Source: Mycolicibacterium novocastrense (lineage in GTDB: Bacteria; Actinomycetota; Actinomycetes; Mycobacteriales; Mycobacteriaceae). From it: a DNA stretch of 64,000 nucleotides. Position 1 is the stretch's first letter, and the number at the start of each line of letters is the position of its first letter. Location: contig NZ_BCTA01000036.1 in NCBI RefSeq assembly GCF_001570485.1, positions 248,001 through 312,000 on the forward strand, given 5' to 3'. The notes beneath the pieces are model-generated. The model had not been told where the DNA came from and made no database searches. It was given only the letters and a program-made list of their open reading frames with translations. Below are positions 20,481 to 30,308 of the stretch, piece after piece. Position numbers and translations under genes: made by a program.

Positions 20481-21197
20481 ATGACGAGAAACGGCACCCG
20501 CATCGGAGCCGCATCGGCGGCCGCGGTGCTGGCGTTGGGAGTCTGGAGCGCCGGTCCCATCGCCCCGGACGCATTCGCCTCGGTGGGCTCCCACGGCGTC
20601 GCACAGAGTCCGATGCTGCCGACGGAGATGCACGGCGATCCCGACGAAGCGAGCAACTACTGGAGCCAGCAGAACTTCCAGGATTGCGGTCTGATGGCCG
20701 TCGCCACGGTCGTGGGCCTGACGACCGGCAAGGCACCCACCGAGCAGGAGATCGTCGCGGTGGCGTCGAGCCTCAAAAGTCCCGGCAGCGACCGGCCGAT
20801 CTACACACCGCCCAATCCCAACGATCCGAACTCGGACAACGGAACCGACTCCGACGACCAGGTACTTCTTCTGAAGCACTACGGCGTCAACGCCACCGCC
20901 ACCGACGATGATCTGGCCGCCCAAACCGGGTTGGCCACCGGCATCCCCGCGCTCATCACCTATCTCGACAGCGGACGCCGGCTGATCGCGGGCGTCAACT
21001 CCGAGACGATCTGGGCCGAGGACGGCAGCCACACCGACGACGACCACTCCGTCGTCGTCAGCGGTGTCGACCCCGAGGCGGGAATCGTCTACCTCTCCGA
21101 CAGCGGCAGCGAGGACGGCGACGGCGAGCAGGTTCCCATCGACGTCTTCGAGAAGGCGTGGGCGCCCGGCGCGCACGATCTGATCGTGGCCGGCTGA
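20481..21197 (+). CDS. Secreted C39-like cysteine peptidase
   Basis: 238 residues from the ATG at 20481, favoured over a GTG two codons earlier because GGAG is 7 bp away. A signal peptide (about residues 1-33, ending AFA) precedes a papain-like C39_2 domain: the catalytic Cys is in SQQNFQDCGLMAVATVVG and the His in DDDHSVVVSGVD, followed by IVYLSDSGSEDG. Such exported peptidases may trim cell-wall or secreted proteins; substrate unknown. It stands alone between two leftward operons. Confidence 0.8.
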   Translation: MTRNGTRIGAASAAAVLALGVWSAGPIAPDAFASVGSHGVAQSPMLPTEMHGDPDEASNYWSQQNFQDCGLMAVATVVGLTTGKAPTEQEIVAVASSLKSPGSDRPIYTPPNPNDPNSDNGTDSDDQVLLLKHYGVNATATDDDLAAQTGLATGIPALITYLDSGRRLIAGVNSETIWAEDGSHTDDDHSVVVSGVDPEAGIVYLSDSGSEDGDGEQVPIDVFEKAWAPGAHDLIVAG

Positions 21198-21204
21198 TCG
21201 ACCG

Positions 21205-21708
21205 TCAGCGAATCTGCACCGTCGGCACGGTGGGGCGGGTCGGCCCGTCGGCCAGCACGGCGGCTTGGCCGAGCAGTTCGGCGAGTTGACGCGGGTAGAC
21301 GATTTCACCGCGGGCCACCAGCTCATGGATCGTGGCCTCGTCACACCAGCGGTAGCCGTGAATCGTGCGCCGTTCGAGCGCTGTGTGACCGCCCATCGAC
21401 GGCTCGAACCGCGTCGTGCGGTGCACGAAGAACAGCTCTTCGCTGCGGATGACCAAACCGTCGAACTCGAATACCGCCTGACGCCGCCACAGCGGGCCGA
21501 CGAGATCGGCGGCGTCCACCTGCAGGCCCGTCTCCTCCGCGACCTCCCGCGCCGCGGCCGCCGCGAGCTCCTCCCCCGGCTCCACGGCACCACCGACGGT
21601 GAACCACCATCGAGGGGCATCCGCCAGCGCCGGGTCCGAACCGCGGAACAGCAGCACAGCACCGGCCTCGTCGAGCAGAACCACCCGCGCCGACGTGCGC
21701 CAACTCAC
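21205..21708 (-). CDS. NUDIX hydrolase
   Basis: 167 residues with a complete Nudix box: G-x5-E-x7-R-E-x2-E-E-x-G in GGAVEPGEELAAAAAREVAE followed by ETGLQV. The family hydrolyses nucleoside diphosphates linked to another group. Last gene of the seven-gene thrS operon; its ATG overlaps the stop of the membrane protein gene by 4 bp. In M. tuberculosis I recall Rv2609c as a membrane protein carrying a Nudix domain in one chain, which would equal this gene joined to its neighbour. Confidence 0.92.
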   Translation of the reverse strand: MSWRTSARVVLLDEAGAVLLFRGSDPALADAPRWWFTVGGAVEPGEELAAAAAREVAEETGLQVDAADLVGPLWRRQAVFEFDGLVIRSEELFFVHRTTRFEPSMGGHTALERRTIHGYRWCDEATIHELVARGEIVYPRQLAELLGQAAVLADGPTRPTVPTVQIR

Positions 21709-22232
21709 CTGCGACCGCCCTCCGGTACCGTCTCGGGCCGCTCGACGATCTCGAAATACGTTGGCAGCGCCGCGGTTCCGCCGAGCCGCAGCATGCGCAC
21801 CACCGGCCGTTCGCGCAGCGCGAGGGTGTCGCGCACCGCGTCGTTGTGGAAGCGACGGGCGAGTACCACCCTCGCTTCGGCGTCGGCCAGTTCGGCGACC
21901 AGAGCCTGCGGCAGCGACGCCGGATCCACCTGGGCCAGCGCCGCGGACAGGTCGTTCTCGGCGCCCTCGCGGGCAGACCTGGGTGCCCGCTCGGCGGCGT
22001 CGGCCAACGCGGCCAGCCGCGCGGCGTCCGGCGCGTCGCCGTAAGCATCGACGGCGACCGCACGGGCGACGACGGCGCGGCGGGCCAACGCTCCGTCGAG
22101 CGCCTGCCAGGACAGGTCATATCGCACATGCAACCGGTCGAGTCGGTTGGCCGTTTGCAGCGCCCACGCGCCGACCGCCAGGATGACCACGACCAGCACG
22201 GCCAGCGCGATCACCACGATCCAGGTGATCAC
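21705..22232 (-). CDS. Membrane-anchored helical protein, N-terminal half of a split Rv2609c-like protein
   Basis: 175 residues: one N-terminal helix (ITWIVVIALAVLVVVILAVGAWAL) and a cytosolic helical domain rich in Ala and Arg (LHVRYDLSWQALDGALARRAVVARA). This is the layout of LemA-like anchored helical bundles, but no family signature is certain. It overlaps pimA and the NUDIX gene by 4 bp each. Together with the NUDIX gene it probably corresponds to M. tuberculosis Rv2609c. Confidence 0.8.
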   Translation of the reverse strand: MITWIVVIALAVLVVVILAVGAWALQTANRLDRLHVRYDLSWQALDGALARRAVVARAVAVDAYGDAPDAARLAALADAAERAPRSAREGAENDLSAALAQVDPASLPQALVAELADAEARVVLARRFHNDAVRDTLALRERPVVRMLRLGGTAALPTYFEIVERPETVPEGGRR

Positions 22233-23398
22233 CGGACGCCTCCGGTCGCCTTCCTGGCCTTGGCGGCACTGTCGCCACCGGAAACCGTCACCGTGGTGCC
22301 CGACCCGGAGACGGTCTCGTACACCCGCATGATCTGTCGGGCCACCACCGACCAGTCGTAGGGCCGGACCGCTCGGGCCGCCGCGGTGACGTAGTGCTCG
22401 CGCACCGCATCGTCGGCGAGCAACTCGATCAACCCGTCGGCCAGCGCCGCCGCGTCGTCGACCGGGACGAGGCGGCCGGCCTTCCCGTCGTCGAGCACCT
22501 GACGGAACGCGTCGAGGTCGCTGGCGACCACCGCGGTGCCTGCCGCCATCGCCTCGACGAGCACGATGCCGAAGCTCTCGCCGCCCGTGTGGGGCGCGCA
22601 GTACACGTCGGCGCTGCGCATCGCCGACGCCTTGGCCGCATCGTCGACCTGACCGAGAAAGCGCAGATGCGATGCGAGTTCACCGGCGTCGTCACGCAAT
22701 TCGTCTTCGTCACCGCGGCCGACGACGAGGATCTCGACATCGGGGAACCGTCCCACCAGCGTCGGCAGCGCACGCAGCAGTACCGCCATGCCCTTGCGCG
22801 GTTCGTCGAAACGGCCCAGGAACAACACCGACTTCCCCGGGCGGGGATAGCCGTCGAGCAGCGGCGCGGACGCGAACGCGGCTACGTCGACCCCGTTGGG
22901 GATCACGACGGCGTCGCTGCCCAACGCCTCCATCTGCCAGCGGCGCGCCAGGTCCGACACCGCGATACGCCCCACGATCTTCTCGTGCATCGGTCGCAGG
23001 ATGGGCTCGAACACGGTGAGTGTCAACGATTTTGTGGTCGACGTGTGAAACGTTGCGATGATCGGGCCTTCGGCGATGTTGAGGGCCAGCATCGACAGGC
23101 TGGGGGCGTTGGGCTCGTGCAGGTGCAGTACGTCGAAGTCACCGTCGGCCAGCCAGCGCTTCACCAGGCGGTGTGTGGCGGGTCCGAACCGCAGACGCGC
23201 GACCGATCCGTTGTACGGAATCGGCACGGCCTTGCCGCCGGAGACGACGTAGTCGGGCAGCTGCGCGCCCGGCGAGGAGGGCGCGAGGACGCTGACGTGG
23301 TGGCCCAGGCCGTGCATCACCTCCGCCAGCTGCAGCACGTGTGACTGCACCCCGCCGGGCACGTCGAACGAGTAGGGGCAGACCATGCCGATCCTCAC
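22229..23398 (-). CDS. pimA: Phosphatidyl-myo-inositol mannosyltransferase PimA
   Basis: 389 residues from a GTG at 23398 overlapping the patA stop. GT4-type GT-B glycosyltransferase: N-terminal MVCPYSFDVPGGVQSHVLQL with the acceptor loop, VIPNGVD at the domain junction, LFLGRFDEPRKGM, and the donor-binding PHTGGESFGIVLVEAMAAG with the Glu-x7-Glu pattern. It transfers mannose from GDP-Man to phosphatidylinositol to give PIM1 on the inner face of the membrane, the first step towards PIMs, LM and LAM. It is cotranscribed with PI-phosphate synthase and the PIM acyltransferase. Confidence 0.97.
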   Translation of the reverse strand: MRIGMVCPYSFDVPGGVQSHVLQLAEVMHGLGHHVSVLAPSSPGAQLPDYVVSGGKAVPIPYNGSVARLRFGPATHRLVKRWLADGDFDVLHLHEPNAPSLSMLALNIAEGPIIATFHTSTTKSLTLTVFEPILRPMHEKIVGRIAVSDLARRWQMEALGSDAVVIPNGVDVAAFASAPLLDGYPRPGKSVLFLGRFDEPRKGMAVLLRALPTLVGRFPDVEILVVGRGDEDELRDDAGELASHLRFLGQVDDAAKASAMRSADVYCAPHTGGESFGIVLVEAMAAGTAVVASDLDAFRQVLDDGKAGRLVPVDDAAALADGLIELLADDAVREHYVTAAARAVRPYDWSVVARQIMRVYETVSGSGTTVTVSGGDSAAKARKATGGVR

Positions 23399-24333
23399 GG
23401 GCTGGCCTCCAGCCTGGCGCGTCGCTCCGCGGACAGGTCGGCCAGCCACTGCGGTTGCATCATGTGCCAGTCGGCCGGATGGGCGGCGATGTTGCGGGCG
23501 AACCGGTCGGCCAACGCCTGGGTGATGACGGTGACGTCACCGGACGACGTGTCGATCTCGGGATACACCCGCATGCCCCACCCATCGCCTTCGAACCAGC
23601 AGTGCACCGGAAACAGCGCCGCCCCGGTTTCGATCGCGAGTTTGGCCGAGCCCGCGGGCATGCGCGTGGGTTCGCCGAAGAAATCGACCTCGACCCCGCT
23701 GCGGCTGAGGTCACGCTCGGCCATCAGACATACCGGGCGATTGTCGCGTAACCGCTCGGCGAGGACCTCGAACGGCGGCCGCTCACCGCCGGTCAGTGGG
23801 ACGACCTCGAAACCCAGACCCTCCCGGTACGCGACGAAGCGGTTGTACAGCGACTCGGGCTTGAGCCGTTCGGCGACCGTGGTGAACGTGCCGTAATTCT
23901 GGACCAGCCAGACGCCGGCCATGTCCCAGTTGCCGCTGTGCGGCAAGGACAACACCGCGCCGCGCCCCGCCTCCAACGCCGCCCACAGCAGGTCGACGTC
24001 GTCCACGACCAGTTCCCGGCCGAGTGCCTCGTGATCCATCGTCGGCAACCGGAAAGCCTCCCGCCAGTATCGGGCGTAGGAGGCAAGCGAAGCACGAATC
24101 AAGCCGTCGGGCACCTGCTCGGGCGGGACGCCGAGGACACGCGCCAGGTTCTTGCGCAGCTGTTCGGGTCCGCCTCCGCGCGCCGCGAAGTGAGCACCGG
24201 CATCGAAAGTGTTGCGGGCGAAGAACTCCGGCATCGCACGCACCAGCCGCCAGCCGGCCGCATACCCCCAGTCCGACAACCAGCCACCCAACGGGTTGGC
24301 ACTGGCCGTCGGCCCCGAGGGCGTGGTCGTCAC
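23395..24333 (-). CDS. patA: PIM acyltransferase PatA
   Basis: 312 residues from a GTG at 24333 overlapping the pgsA stop. Lysophospholipid-type acyltransferase of the HtrB/LpxL group: the catalytic H-x4-D is in LSLPHSGNWDMAGVWLVQ, followed by EVVPLTGGERPPFEVLAERL and RPVCLMAERDLSRSGVEVDF. It palmitoylates the 6-position of the mannose added by PimA (Rv2611c in M. tuberculosis). Lies directly between pgsA1 and pimA, so substrate synthesis, mannosylation and acylation are encoded side by side. Confidence 0.94.
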   Translation of the reverse strand: MTTTPSGPTASANPLGGWLSDWGYAAGWRLVRAMPEFFARNTFDAGAHFAARGGGPEQLRKNLARVLGVPPEQVPDGLIRASLASYARYWREAFRLPTMDHEALGRELVVDDVDLLWAALEAGRGAVLSLPHSGNWDMAGVWLVQNYGTFTTVAERLKPESLYNRFVAYREGLGFEVVPLTGGERPPFEVLAERLRDNRPVCLMAERDLSRSGVEVDFFGEPTRMPAGSAKLAIETGAALFPVHCWFEGDGWGMRVYPEIDTSSGDVTVITQALADRFARNIAAHPADWHMMQPQWLADLSAERRARLEASP

Positions 24334-25007
24334 GGCTCCCCCGCCTCCGGTTCGTCGCCGCCCGCCTCGGCGGCATCGGGTTTGACGATTCGGTCCATCG
24401 CCCCCGGTGACGTCCGCACACTGTGCACCCGCTGCCCCAGCGTCACCAGACTGGTCACCGCGAGCACCCACATCGCGATGTGCAGCAGCCACACCACACC
24501 GAACAAACCGGACAGCCCCGCACCGACCAGCACGATGATCAACCGTTCCGGGCGCTCGATCAGCCCGCCCTCGGCCGACAATCCGCTGGCTTCGGCCCTG
24601 GCCTTGATGTAGGAGATGACCTGCGAGGTCACCAGGCAGATCATCGTCGCGACCACCAGCGATGTGCTCTGCAGCCCGAACGCCGCCCACCACAGCAGCC
24701 CGCAGAAGATCGCGCCGTCGCTGATGCGGTCGCACGTGGCGTCCAGCACCGACCCGAAGCGGGTGCCGCCGCCGCGCTGGCGGGCCATCGCGCCGTCGAG
24801 CATGTCGGCGAGCACGAAGACCCACACGGCGACCGAGCCCCACCACAGATGACCGATCGGGTATAGCGTCAGCGCTCCCAGCACGGAGCCCGCGGTGCCC
24901 AGGATCGTGATGCTGTCCGGGGTGAACCCCGCGCGCAGTGCACCCTTGGCGATCGGCGTGCTGATCTTCTCGTACGCCGCCCGGGTCATCAGGTAGAAGT
25001 TGCTCAC
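24330..25007 (-). CDS. pgsA1: Phosphatidylinositol phosphate synthase PgsA1
   Basis: 225 residues from a GTG at 25007 that overlaps the HIT gene stop and aligns with the known M. tuberculosis start; an ATG five codons earlier is the alternative. The CDP-alcohol phosphotransferase motif D-G-x2-A-R-x8-G-x3-D-x3-D is complete in LDGAMARQRGGGTRFGSVLD and ATCDRISDG. Six membrane helices. It joins inositol 1-phosphate to CDP-diacylglycerol, giving PI phosphate, the lipid base for PIM synthesis. Confidence 0.96.
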   Translation of the reverse strand: MSNFYLMTRAAYEKISTPIAKGALRAGFTPDSITILGTAGSVLGALTLYPIGHLWWGSVAVWVFVLADMLDGAMARQRGGGTRFGSVLDATCDRISDGAIFCGLLWWAAFGLQSTSLVVATMICLVTSQVISYIKARAEASGLSAEGGLIERPERLIIVLVGAGLSGLFGVVWLLHIAMWVLAVTSLVTLGQRVHSVRTSPGAMDRIVKPDAAEAGGDEPEAGEP

Positions 25008-25594
25008 TGCTGTCTCGCCCATTCGGTGGCCAGCAGCTCACGGGTCTCACGCAGCAACTGCGGCACCGCTTTCGAGCCGCCGATGATCGTGATGAAGTTC
25101 GCGTCGCCGCTCCAGCGCGGCACCACGTGCATGTGCAGGTGGTCGGCCAGCGAGCCGCCCGCGGACTGGCCCAGGTTGAGCCCGACGTTGAAGCCGTGCG
25201 GATGAGACACCGACTTGATCACGCGAATCAGCTTCTGCGTGAACGAGATCAACTCGAAGCTCTCGTCGGGAGTGAGGTCTTCCAACTCGGACACCCGCCG
25301 ATAGGGCACCACCATCGAATGCCCCGGGTTGTACGGGTAGAGGTTGAGCACGATGTAGACGGACTCGCCGCGCGCGACGACCAGCCCCTCCTCGTCGGGC
25401 ATCGTGGGGATGTCGGTGAACGGCTGGCGCGATTTACCCGAGCCCGCCGAACCGCCCTTCATGGGCGCTTCGGCGATGTAGCTCATCCGGTGCGGGGTCC
25501 ACAGCCGCTGCAGGTGGTCGGGGTCGCCGGCACCGCGGTCGATGACCGTGTGCTCGTTGTCGATGCCGCTGTCGGCCCGTTCTTCGGCGCTCAC
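25004..25594 (-). CDS. HIT-family hydrolase/phosphorylase
   Basis: 196 residues. The histidine triad is [10 protein letters not shown], with [18 protein letters not shown] ahead of it. The M. tuberculosis counterpart (Rv2613c) has been described as a diadenosine tetraphosphate phosphorylase, so a role in clearing Ap4A is a reasonable inference; adjacency to threonyl-tRNA synthetase, which can make Ap4A, fits. It overlaps thrS and pgsA1 by 4 bp each. Confidence 0.94.
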   Translation of the reverse strand: MSAEERADSGIDNEHTVIDRGAGDPDHLQRLWTPHRMSYIAEAPMKGGSAGSGKSRQPFTDIPTMPDEEGLVVARGESVYIVLNLYPYNPGHSMVVPYRRVSELEDLTPDESFELISFTQKLIRVIKSVSHPHGFNVGLNLGQSAGGSLADHLHMHVVPRWSGDANFITIIGGSKAVPQLLRETRELLATEWARQQ

Positions 25595-27645
25595 TTGGCT
25601 GTGTCCACCTCGAGCAGCTCGGCTGTGGGAGTGGCGTTTTGACGGCTGGCGATCCAGTCTGTGATCGCGGCGACGGCCTTATCCCTTGGGACGCCGTTGA
25701 TCTGGGTGCGGTCACCGAAGCGGAAGCTGACCGCGTCGGCCTCGACGTCGCGGTCCCCCGCCACCAACATGAACGGCACCTTCTGGTTGGTGTGGTTGAC
25801 GATCTTCTTGGCCATGCGGTCGTCGCTGGCGTCCACCTCGGCGCGGACACCTTTCATCTTCAGTTGGTTCGCAAGGCCGTTCAGGTAGGGAACGTGGTCG
25901 TCGGCGACGGGGATGCCGACCACCTGTACCGGCGCCAGCCACGCAGGGAACGCTCCGGCGTAGTGCTCGGTGAGGATGCCGAAGAATCGCTCGATGGAGC
26001 CGAAGAGCGCGCGGTGGATCATCACGGGCCGCTGCCGCGATCCGTCCGCCGCGGTGTACTCCAGCTCGAAGCGCTCCGGGAAGTTGAAGTCCAGCTGGAT
26101 GGTCGACATCTGCCAGCTGCGGCCCAGCGCGTCTTTGACCTGTACCGAGATCTTCGGACCGTAGAACGCCGCACCACCGGGATCGGGCACCAGGTCGAGC
26201 CCCGAAGCGGCCCCGACTTCGGCCAGCACGTTGGTGGCCTCCTCCCACAGCTCGTCGGAGCCGACGAATTTCTCGGGGTCCTTGGTCGACAGCTCGAGAT
26301 AGAAGTCGGTCAGGCCGTAGTCGGCGAGCAGGTCGAGGATGAAACGCAGCAGCGAGGTCAGCTCGTCGCGCATCTGTTCGCGGGTGCAGTAGATGTGCGA
26401 GTCGTCCATCGTCAGCCCGCGCACCCGCGTCAGCCCGTGCACGACGCCGGAGAGCTCGTAGCGGTACACGGTGCCGAATTCGAAGAGCCGTAACGGAAGT
26501 TCCCGGTATGAACGTCCACGCGAGCCGAAAATCAGGCAGTGCATGGGACAGTTCATCGGCTTGAGGTAGTAGTCCTGGCCGGGTTTGCGCACCGTGCCGT
26601 CGGGGTTGAGTTCCGCATCGAGGTGCATGGGCGGAAACATGCCGTCGGCGTACCAGTCGAGGTGCCCGGAGATCTTGAACAGTTCGGCCTTGGTGATGTG
26701 GGGGGTGTTGACGAACTGGTAGCCGGCCTCGATGTGCTTACGCCGCGAGTAGTCCTCGAGCTCGCGTCGGATGATCCCGCCCTTGGGGTGGAAAACAGCC
26801 AGGCCCGAACCGATTTCGTCGGGGAAGCTGAACAGGTCGAGCTCGGCGCCGAGCTTACGGTGGTCGCGGCGTTGCGCCTCCTCGATGAACTCGAGATGCT
26901 TGTCGAGCGCTTCCTGCGATTCCCAGGCCGTGCCGTAGATACGTTGCAGGCTGGCGTTGTTCTGGTTGCCGCGCCAGTATGCCGCCGAGCTGCGGGTGAG
27001 CTTGAAGGCCGGGATGTATTTCGTCGTCGGAATGTGCGGACCACGGCACAGATCGCCCCATTCCCGTTCGCGGGTACGGGGATTGAGGTTGTCGTAGGCG
27101 GTCAGCTCGTCGCCGCCGACCTCCATCACGTCGGGGTCGCCGGACTTGTCGTCGACCAGCTCGAGCTTGTAGGGCTCGTCGGCGAGTTCTTCGCGCGCTT
27201 GGTCTTTCGACTCATAGACGCGCCGGGAGAACAGCTGGCCCTCCTTGACGATCTGACGCATGCGCTTCTCCAGCGCGGCGAGATCTTCGGGCGTGAACGC
27301 GCGCTCCACGTCGAAGTCGTAGTAGAACCCGTCGGTGATCGGCGGCCCGATGCCGAGCTTGGCCTGCGGGAAGAGGTCCTGCACTGCCTGGGCCAGCACG
27401 TGCGCGGTGGAATGCCGCAAAACGCTGCGGCCGTCATCGGTGTCGGCGGCCACGGGAGTCACCTCGACATCGGTCTCGGGCACCCACGACAGGTCGCGTA
27501 GTCGGCCCTCGGCGTCGCGAACGACGACGATCGCGTCGGGTGCGCCCCGGCTCGGCAAGCCCGCCTCGCGCACCGCCTCCCCCGCAGTCGTCCCGGCAGC
27601 GACCCGGATCAGGGCTGCTGGGGTGCGGTTGGTGGCGGCGCTCAT
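25591..27645 (-). CDS. thrS: Threonyl-tRNA synthetase
   Basis: 684 residues: N-terminal TGS domain (about 1-75), editing domain with [15 protein letters not shown], catalytic core with class II motifs, zinc-binding Cys in [10 protein letters not shown] and His in MDDSHIYC and [13 protein letters not shown], and a C-terminal anticodon-binding domain ([17 protein letters not shown]). It charges tRNA-Thr and edits Ser-tRNA-Thr. It heads the seven-gene operon that continues through HIT, pgsA1, patA and pimA. No T-box leader is visible in the 77 bp upstream. Confidence 0.98.
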   Translation of the reverse strand: MSAATNRTPAALIRVAAGTTAGEAVREAGLPSRGAPDAIVVVRDAEGRLRDLSWVPETDVEVTPVAADTDDGRSVLRHSTAHVLAQAVQDLFPQAKLGIGPPITDGFYYDFDVERAFTPEDLAALEKRMRQIVKEGQLFSRRVYESKDQAREELADEPYKLELVDDKSGDPDVMEVGGDELTAYDNLNPRTREREWGDLCRGPHIPTTKYIPAFKLTRSSAAYWRGNQNNASLQRIYGTAWESQEALDKHLEFIEEAQRRDHRKLGAELDLFSFPDEIGSGLAVFHPKGGIIRRELEDYSRRKHIEAGYQFVNTPHITKAELFKISGHLDWYADGMFPPMHLDAELNPDGTVRKPGQDYYLKPMNCPMHCLIFGSRGRSYRELPLRLFEFGTVYRYELSGVVHGLTRVRGLTMDDSHIYCTREQMRDELTSLLRFILDLLADYGLTDFYLELSTKDPEKFVGSDELWEEATNVLAEVGAASGLDLVPDPGGAAFYGPKISVQVKDALGRSWQMSTIQLDFNFPERFELEYTAADGSRQRPVMIHRALFGSIERFFGILTEHYAGAFPAWLAPVQVVGIPVADDHVPYLNGLANQLKMKGVRAEVDASDDRMAKKIVNHTNQKVPFMLVAGDRDVEADAVSFRFGDRTQINGVPRDKAVAAITDWIASRQNATPTAELLEVDTAK

Positions 27646-27722
27646 CGGTGACTCTCCAGTTTCGTTGTCAACAGACTCGAGGACGCGACCATGCTATCGG
27701 TGCCCACCTGCGGTCGGCGTCG

Positions 27723-28142
27723 TCAGGACCCGATGCCGAGAGGGCTCTGAAGCAGCTTGTGCTCCAGGCCGACGAGGTCGCCGAAGAAGTGGACCGCGCC
27801 CAACAGCCACAGGGTCACGAACACCACCAGGGCGGTGAACAGCCCGCCGAGGATCTGCACCACGCTGTGTTGACGGTGAAACCACTCCATCGCCTTGTCG
27901 TAGCGCTCCTTGGCGTAGGCCAGCAGCCGTTGCGCCCATGCGAACTCCGTGGCCAGGATGCCCAGGCCGACGAAGACGATCGCCCAGCCCGGGCCCGGGT
28001 ACGGGATGGCCAGGATGCCCAGCCCCAGCACCACGGCGCCGACGACACCGACCCCGATGCGGTAGGCGAAGTTGATCGTGCGTCGTTGCCGGACCCCGTC
28101 GCGCCACCGCCCGAGGCGCCGTTTGACCTCGGCGGCGTTCAC
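27723..28142 (-). CDS. TIGR02611-type membrane protein (PGPGW motif)
   Basis: 139 residues from a GTG at 28142 overlapping the thioesterase stop by 4 bp. Basic N-terminus, then helices around VVGAVVLGLGILAIPYPGPGW and AIVFVGLGILATEFAWA, and a C-terminal pair GGLFTALVVFVTLWLLGAVH. The PGPGW turn between helices marks this actinobacterial family, whose function is unknown. Confidence 0.85.
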   Translation of the reverse strand: MNAAEVKRRLGRWRDGVRQRRTINFAYRIGVGVVGAVVLGLGILAIPYPGPGWAIVFVGLGILATEFAWAQRLLAYAKERYDKAMEWFHRQHSVVQILGGLFTALVVFVTLWLLGAVHFFGDLVGLEHKLLQSPLGIGS

Positions 28143-28756
28143 GGCTGGCCCGGTTTGAGTTTGACGAACAAGGCGTGTGCCTCGGCCAGTACGGTCTCGC
28201 CGTCGAGCAGTCGCCCGGAGACGAAGATCTTGCGTCCCTCCATCCGGTCGATCCGCGCCTCGACCTGGAACGGCTTCTCGACGTGGGCGATCTGCCGGTA
28301 GTCGACGTGCAGGAAGGCCGTGCGCTGGGCCCTGCTGCCGCTGAGCTTGAACGCGGTGAAACCCAGAAGCGCGTCGAACAGCTGCGCGACACTGCCGCCG
28401 TGCGCCGCGCCGTTGCGGCCGAGGTGGAAGCGGCGGAACTCGGCGGTGCCCTTGATGCGCTGATCGTCGGTGATCTCCACGTCGAGCGGGATCGACAGAA
28501 TGTTGCCGCGGTTGGGCAGGTCCAGCCGCCGGCCCGACGGTGAGGACCATTCGTCGGCGTAGTAGGGGGCGAGCAGCTGTGACACCTTCTCGATCTGGTC
28601 GGCGGCTTCGCTGATCACGTCGTCGGGGGCATCGGCGGCGCGGGCATGATCCTGCAAGGTGCGGACCGCTTCGATGAATCGCCCGTAGTCGGGTCCGCCG
28701 CTGTCGGTGGCGACGGGCGGGTTGAAGCCACCACCGGGCGGCCGCTCAGAGCTCAC
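28139..28756 (-). CDS. PaaI-type hot-dog thioesterase
   Basis: 205 residues. The hot-dog signature is FRRFHLGRNGAAHGGSVAQL followed by FDALLGFTA, with strands RTAFLHVDYRQIAHVEKPF after it. An N-terminal helical extension (about 1-75) is usual in mycobacterial versions. Probable acyl-CoA thioesterase; substrate unknown. Upstream partner of the TIGR02611 gene in a two-gene operon. Confidence 0.88.
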   Translation of the reverse strand: MSSERPPGGGFNPPVATDSGGPDYGRFIEAVRTLQDHARAADAPDDVISEAADQIEKVSQLLAPYYADEWSSPSGRRLDLPNRGNILSIPLDVEITDDQRIKGTAEFRRFHLGRNGAAHGGSVAQLFDALLGFTAFKLSGSRAQRTAFLHVDYRQIAHVEKPFQVEARIDRMEGRKIFVSGRLLDGETVLAEAHALFVKLKPGQP

Positions 28757-28777
28757 TCGTCCACCGTATTGCCTCGC

Positions 28778-29644
28778 TCAGTCGCCGGCGGCTCCGGCTT
28801 TGCTCAATGTCTCGAACTCGTCGTCGGTCAGCTCGATTTCGGCGGCGGCCACGTTCTCCTCCAAGTGGGCCACCTTGGAGGTGCCGGGGATCGGCAGCAT
28901 CACCGGCGAACGCTTGAGCAGCCATGCCAGCGCCAGCTGTGAGGGCGTGGCGTGATGGTCGGCGGCGATGCGGTGCAGTGGCCCGTCGGGCGCGGCCAAC
29001 GGGCCGGACGCCAGCGGGAACCACGGGATGAACCCGATGTCTTGGGCTTCGCAGGCGTCGAGCACCGGTTCGGCGGAGCGGACGCTGAGGTTGTACATGT
29101 TCTGCACGGTCACGATCGGGGCCACTTTCTGCGCGGCCTCGAGTTGTTCGACGGTGACCTCGGACAGGCCGATGTGGCGGATCTTGCCCTCCCGCTGCAG
29201 CTCGAGCAGTTCGCCGACCTGGTCCTCGGCGGGGAACTTGGTGTCGATGCGGTGCAGCTGGAACAGGTCGATGGTGTCGACGCCGAGGCGGCGCAGGCTC
29301 ATCTCGCACTCCTGACGCAGGTACTCCGGGTAGCCGAGCACCGGCCACACATCGGGCCCGGTGCGCAGTAACCCGGCCTTGGTCGCGACGACGACACCGT
29401 CGTAGGGGTGCAGCGCCTCGCGGATCAGCTCCTCGGAGACGTAGGGGCCGTAGGAGTTGGCGGTGTCGATGAAGTTGACCCCGAGGTCGACGGCGCGACG
29501 CAGGACCCGCAGGCATTCGTCGCGGTCCTGGGGAGGACCCCAGACTCCCTTGCCGGTCAAGCGCATTGCGCCGAAGCCGAGCCGGTTGACCGTCAGGTCG
29601 CCGATGGAGAAGGTGCCGGATGCCTGTGCGACAGGGGTGGTCAT
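28778..29644 (-). CDS. Aldo/keto reductase
   Basis: 288 residues with the AKR barrel: [16 protein letters not shown], the catalytic Asp/Tyr in [18 protein letters not shown], Lys in VVVATKAGL, His in LFQLHRID, and the cofactor segment [20 protein letters not shown]. It reduces aldehydes or ketones with NAD(P)H. It closely resembles the AKR11/YajO-like general reductases. The gene is divergent from the DUF1990 gene with 38 bp between starts. Confidence 0.93.
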   Translation of the reverse strand: MTTPVAQASGTFSIGDLTVNRLGFGAMRLTGKGVWGPPQDRDECLRVLRRAVDLGVNFIDTANSYGPYVSEELIREALHPYDGVVVATKAGLLRTGPDVWPVLGYPEYLRQECEMSLRRLGVDTIDLFQLHRIDTKFPAEDQVGELLELQREGKIRHIGLSEVTVEQLEAAQKVAPIVTVQNMYNLSVRSAEPVLDACEAQDIGFIPWFPLASGPLAAPDGPLHRIAADHHATPSQLALAWLLKRSPVMLPIPGTSKVAHLEENVAAAEIELTDDEFETLSKAGAAGD

Positions 29645-29682
29645 GTCACCGACCGTACGCCGACGATGGCAAGGTAGCGCGG

Positions 29683-30180
29683 GTGAGGCTCAGCGATCTC
29701 GCCGCGCTACCGCTGACGTATCCCGAGGTGGGCGCCACCGCCGGCGAGCTGCCGGCCGGCTACCGACACGTGCACAAGACGGCCGTCATCGGTCGTGGTC
29801 GCGACCGCTTCGAGCAAGCCGCGGCGACCGGCATGCGGTGGGGAATGCTGCGCGGTGCGGGGGTGCGAGTCGCGGCGACGACGGAGGTCGCCGAGGTCGG
29901 CTCGGAGGTCCTCGTGCACCTGGGCCCGATCGCGGCGCCGTGTCGCGTGGTCTACGTCGTCGACGAACATCATGCGCGTGGGTTCGCCTACGGCACCCTG
30001 CCCGGTCACGCGGAGTCGGGCGAGGAACTGTTCCTGGTCCGCCACGACCCGGCTTCTGACGAGGTGTCGACCGTGGTCACGGCGTTCTCTCGGCATGCCA
30101 CCTGGTGGAGTCGCCTCGGGGCACCGGTGACGTCGTTGGTTCAGCGAGTGGTCACCGACCGGTATCTACGGGCGTTATAG
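29683..30180 (+). CDS. DUF1990 family protein
   Basis: 165 residues from a GTG at 29683. The sequence [21 protein letters not shown] and [20 protein letters not shown], then [20 protein letters not shown], are marks of DUF1990, a START-like fold of unknown function. M. tuberculosis Rv2616 appears to be its counterpart. It is the last gene of the conserved block before the tRNA cluster. Confidence 0.88.
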   Translation: MRLSDLAALPLTYPEVGATAGELPAGYRHVHKTAVIGRGRDRFEQAAATGMRWGMLRGAGVRVAATTEVAEVGSEVLVHLGPIAAPCRVVYVVDEHHARGFAYGTLPGHAESGEELFLVRHDPASDEVSTVVTAFSRHATWWSRLGAPVTSLVQRVVTDRYLRAL

Positions 30181-30308
30181 CGCGCGGATTTGCGGCGCAG
30201 GCGAGAATGAATTGTCGACGATTTTTGCGTCGCCGATAATTACGATCGTCAGCACCGTCCACGGTGGCCTTGGGCGCGTAGTCTGAAACGACCTGTGAAG
30301 GACCTCGA

